This document shows, piece after piece, positions 61,701 to 64,000 of a stretch of DNA of 64,000 nt. The notes beneath the pieces are model-generated. The model saw only the letters and a list, made by a program, of their open reading frames with translations, had not been told where the DNA came from and ran no database searches. A program made the translations under genes and the position numbers. Positions within the stretch are counted from its first letter, which is position 1, and each line of letters begins with the position of its first letter. Origin of the DNA: Hygrophila difformis. Taxonomy: Eukaryota > Streptophyta > Magnoliopsida > Lamiales > Acanthaceae. The DNA lies in the NCBI GenBank assembly GCA_030278955.1, contig JAOANR010000001.1, forward strand, positions 5,134,874 through 5,198,873, read 5' to 3'.

Positions 61701-62441
61701 GTTCGCGGGTACATCACGATTCTTGATCGTGTCACACAATTCTAGGAAGGTTTGCAGGTGATCATGAGGGTCTTCATGGCTTGCTCCGGCAAATTGGTTG
61801 CTCTGGACTAGATTGATTAGGGCCGGTTTCAGTTCGAAATTCCTGGCCAGGAATGGAGCTTGTCCAGGAATGTTCAGATATGGCTCTAAAATCGGCTGCA
61901 TGTAATCAGCAGCAGCTGCTGCTTGATGATTGTTCTCAGGCCCGCCTTGGTACTGCTGTGGGTAGTAGTTCTGAGGCATGAAATAGTTCCTCGGATCATT
62001 GAAATCATTCGGATTCGGGGGATTCTGATGGGGGTTATGGTATTGCTGATTCTGTTGGTTTGGGAAATTTTGCTGATTTGGTTGGTTTTGGTTGTTTGGT
62101 GGGTTTTGGTTCGGGTTGGGAGGGGGTGCCTCGAAGTGCTGCTGATCCATGTTTGGTGGATTCCCACCTCCTTGTATGATCTGGGGAGGGGGATCATCCA
62201 AATCATTATGATCAGCATCTTCGGGGTCTTCCTCAATGTTGTGAAGTGGGGGATTGGGTTGAATGATTGGTGGGATGTCAGGGTTTGCCATTTCGGAAAT
62301 ATCGCTGCTGGTGCTTGGCGAAAGTAATGCCTGTCGTTCCCGTTCCCTTCTTCGTTTAGTCTCCGCCCTAAGACGTCGAGCTGTCTTTTCTATCTCTGAA
62401 TTAAACGGGATCTCGGCTGGCGTTTGCTTCCTCCTTTGCAT
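58779..62441 (-). CDS. Athila-type gag-pol, N-terminal part (gag, protease, start of RT)
   Basis: 1220 residues. An N/Q/P-rich N-terminus (~90-180) precedes the retrotransposon gag domain (~200-330, ending ...AKYFPESK), a second NQ-rich stretch (~470-560), a short zinc knuckle CGLCQGAHATDTC (~432), protease CDLGSSINVMP (~799, with DLG instead of DTG as usual in this clade) and RT motifs PVQVVPKRGG and FLDGYSGYNQI. A TAA at 58779-58781 interrupts the RT; 14 codons later the frame continues as 58736-56481, so a single nonsense change split a ~1985-residue polyprotein. The start ATG lies about 160 bp after the primer site. Confidence 0.92.
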   Translation of the reverse strand: MQRRKQTPAEIPFNSEIEKTARRLRAETKRRRERERQALLSPSTSSDISEMANPDIPPIIQPNPPLHNIEEDPEDADHNDLDDPPPQIIQGGGNPPNMDQQHFEAPPPNPNQNPPNNQNQPNQQNFPNQQNQQYHNPHQNPPNPNDFNDPRNYFMPQNYYPQQYQGGPENNHQAAAAADYMQPILEPYLNIPGQAPFLARNFELKPALINLVQSNQFAGASHEDPHDHLQTFLELCDTIKNRDVPANTIRLRLFPFPLTSGARTWYKSLPVNQKSSWEDVIRNFIAKYFPESKVDECRSKIAEFKMKPDESLYDAKERFFNLLRMCPQHGFHDWERLRKFYSGLTPAWKSMLDAAGGQHLLYIPMDQAWAKIEAMSVNRSVLTDDGNLTPPRSLCAVGTVEKSDIEKLQEQVAALSVNQGVGSSAQGQQTDVICGLCQGAHATDTCEQVTAESCNYAGAFPNRHPNLSYSNNNPLNSHLLNKPQQQQFNPQQNQGFNQNRGQHFQNPGFQPQIQQRPPQNFQNFQPNQSFQPQFVPNQGQWNQNQHQNQNQNQKPPSRLENLMTDFITSQKEINNQLQASIRNVETQVTQMANEMQKRDKGTLPSTAEKNPQCKAITLKSGRVLAGPKGADTGAEFEEDDIVDNAGKKADNGNEAEKETAELQTEAAPEKAETDKGTGEGTTSFPSPPKIANNKYMPRIPYPARLKNKEHDLKFKKFLQRLKSVEITIPLTEMISEMPIYAKFLKELISEKRQVEQEEVIILNSTCSAIVQRRMPEKKEDPGCCTLPVQFGKAKVSMGLCDLGSSINVMPLAMAVRLKLGEIQPVKMRLQLADRSITQPVGILKDVVVKTGQILFPVDFIILDIEEDSEIPLILGRPFLATGGALIDAKSGKVTLRVDGEEIIFDMEKLQKFPNDSSCFSFENVIVREEPDSELDCEMMLDELSKQVLKPAGVEHKGCKAVHFADPETGDLEEFDGIDFHDDANQEEEEDPVLMQDPEGKSVLPLPNSRKLLPSVECPPELELKTLPDHLKYAFLAEHKKLPVIVSAKLSQEQENALVVVLKKYVHAIGWTISDIKGINPSICMHRILMEEEFKPSRQPQRRLNPLMQEVVRKEVIKLLDAGIIYPISDSKWVSPVQVVPKRGGMCITKNEQGEEVATRPVTGWRVCIDYRKLNEATRKDHFPLPFIDQMLERLAGREFYCFLDGYSGYNQIVISSEDHD

Positions 62442-62582
62442 AGAACAACGGCTTCAATAATGACAGTACCTGTACAATCCCCAGGTTAGAAGTGGTTCTG
62501 AAGGTGAATATTTATAATTATATGTATAGGCTAATCTAGGAGCAATGAGGAATGTAATTCTCTAAATAAAACGGCGCTGCAT

Positions 62583-62602
62583 CCTCCCCGGCAACGGCGC
62601 CA
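62583..62602 (-). other. Primer binding site (tRNA-Asp) of the coding element
   Basis: TGGCGCCGTTGCCGGGGAGG on the minus strand, directly after the LTR end TTTCA; identical to 49919-49938. Confidence 0.92.
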
Positions 62603-64000
62603 TGAAACTTTTGACAAGTTTCATTAACACGAGCTTTTTCTAAAATTATACCAGGTTAGATTTATTACAAGAAAAGAGTTATGATTCACGGGAAAGGGTT
62701 TAGGGATATATCAGGATTATTAGTCTTTTTATTACTCAAGTGTGGTGCTTTGGTTTCAAATGGCGCTGTGGTCCTCTCTGTCATGAAATGTTGACAAATC
62801 TCATGGCATAGCCGGGATAGGTTGACCTTCAGCCTGTCACACTGAGGATCCCCGGCAAATATGCCATGATACTTCTCATCAATTCTTGCCATGAGATTTC
62901 CTGCCATGAAACTTTTGACAGACTCCCACTACACGAGTATTTTCCGAAAAATCATGATCCTGGTTTAGGTTTTATTTAATGAAACCAATTTATGATGGCG
63001 GTGTTGTGATTATGGATATATTTATACGTAGTCATGTTTTTATTGCTCGTAGTTAAGAAACTGTGCCCCCGAAAGCGCACGGTGTCAAAAATTGCAGTAA
63101 TTTATAGTAAGACCGGATCGTTCACTAGAGGATGTGCGATAGAAGCAGGTCCCACGTCGTTTTACTAGATTTTCCATTCGTATTGCTCAATAGGTTTGAA
63201 AGATGATTAATATCTACTGACGGGAATTTAAACTAGATCTTGAAAGCAGTTAAATTAATCTACAAAGCAAATAAATCTATTCTAGAAAGCGGATAAGAAT
63301 TATTCTAGGAATGCAGTAAACATTATCTACGAAAGCAGGGAAAAGGTGCATTGTGCCAACCGTGAAGTTGAGTCACAATGTAGACAGAGGGGACAGGAAG
63401 AAAAGAATGAAAATTGGACAAGAGTGAGATACAGCAATATTAAACTTCCATTTTCATACGCAGATCTTTGTTTGGGATAATTCTATCAGATAGCTAATTC
63501 TCATGCTCTCAATAAGGCTTTCCCTTTAACAGACAGGTACTTGCAATATGAGTTTACATGTTCTTACGACCGCAAATTCTAAGATACCACAGATTCGTAA
63601 CTGCCCTGGCCTGGGTGTGTTACTTCATCTGTGGTGGAAAAGCAACACCCGACACATCATTTATTGAAATGCCAAGTACCACTATCATTCTCCCATGTCA
63701 CACCCAAAGATTTGAATTCAGCCCTAAACTATCCCTTAACTGTCAATCCTAGTAGCAGTTACACAACTCTCAATACAACCGAGTGACCTCTAATGAAAGC
63801 GGTTAAAAGAAAGCGGTAAAGAAAGCATTTAAACCTATCACTCGGAGGTTTTGAAAATCTGACTCTGGTAGTAAAAGACAGCTCCCCATCAGGATGAAGG
63901 AGTATGGATCAAGAATCCCCGGCTCTCAGTGAACCACTAGTGTGTTCACTTCCTTCCGGGTGATTATGAGATACAAACTAATGAAACGAACTAATAAATT
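62603..64000 (-). repeat. 5' LTR of the coding Athila-type element (runs off the window)
   Basis: Begins on the plus strand TGAAACTTTTGACAAG and is related throughout to 49939-51240, with clear divergence (substitutions and indels), so it is the same family but not the same insertion. Its outer end is beyond 64000. Shared landmarks: CCCGAAAGCGCACGG, CACTCGG.GGTTTT, and the final GATACAAACTAATGAAACGA. Confidence 0.88.

Overview
This is plant nuclear DNA, almost certainly from a flowering plant and most likely a eudicot. The evidence is plant-type Ty1/copia and Ty3/gypsy (Athila-like) retrotransposons with tRNA-Met and tRNA-Asp primer sites, spliced genes with GT-AG introns, Helitrons, many MITEs, and an organellar-type HDA14-like histone deacetylase. 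I cannot name the family or species. There are no bacterial operons, CRISPR arrays or recognisable rRNA genes.

Layout. Bases 1-2904 are part of a long LTR of Tekay/Del type (minus strand) that interrupts a Helitron; a second Helitron follows head to tail (to 5145). From about 5.15 to 39.1 kb lies a tandem array of one gene family on the plus strand: two-exon genes for small secreted proteins of about 153-181 residues, with six intact copies (starts at 5833, 13663, 18698, 29131, 33447, 38468), one deletion-truncated copy (5395) and one promoter with no gene behind it (36750-37108). The last copy runs tail to tail with the minus-strand HDA14-like gene (39363-42551), whose last seven exons are present. 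Degraded pieces of this deacetylase gene, always on the minus strand, lie between the secreted-protein genes. The array therefore seems to have grown by repeated duplication of a unit made of one secreted-protein gene plus the neighbouring 3' part of the deacetylase.

The array is riddled with young insertions: two related copia elements (7226-11964 minus, 22882-27824 plus), about ten fold-back Mutator-like MITEs with 9-10 bp target duplications, hAT-type elements with 8 bp duplications, TA-flanked MITEs, a 5'-truncated LINE-like retroposon, a TRIM and a possible SINE. Paralogous blocks often preserve the empty sites, so insertion order can be read directly.

From the N gap (42676-43175) to the right edge the window is Athila-type retrotransposon sequence on the minus strand. 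A non-autonomous element with 4.4 kb LTRs and a 2.8 kb gene-free interior (gap to 54350) abuts the post-pol part of a larger element that encodes gag-pol (56481-62441, one in-frame stop) and whose 5' LTR runs off the right edge. Both carry arrays of CpG-rich palindromes, and both carry a repeated module that combines a short hairpin, a polypurine-tract-like sequence and a splice-acceptor-like site. The 5' exons of the deacetylase are not in the window; the gap and the retrotransposons occupy their expected place.
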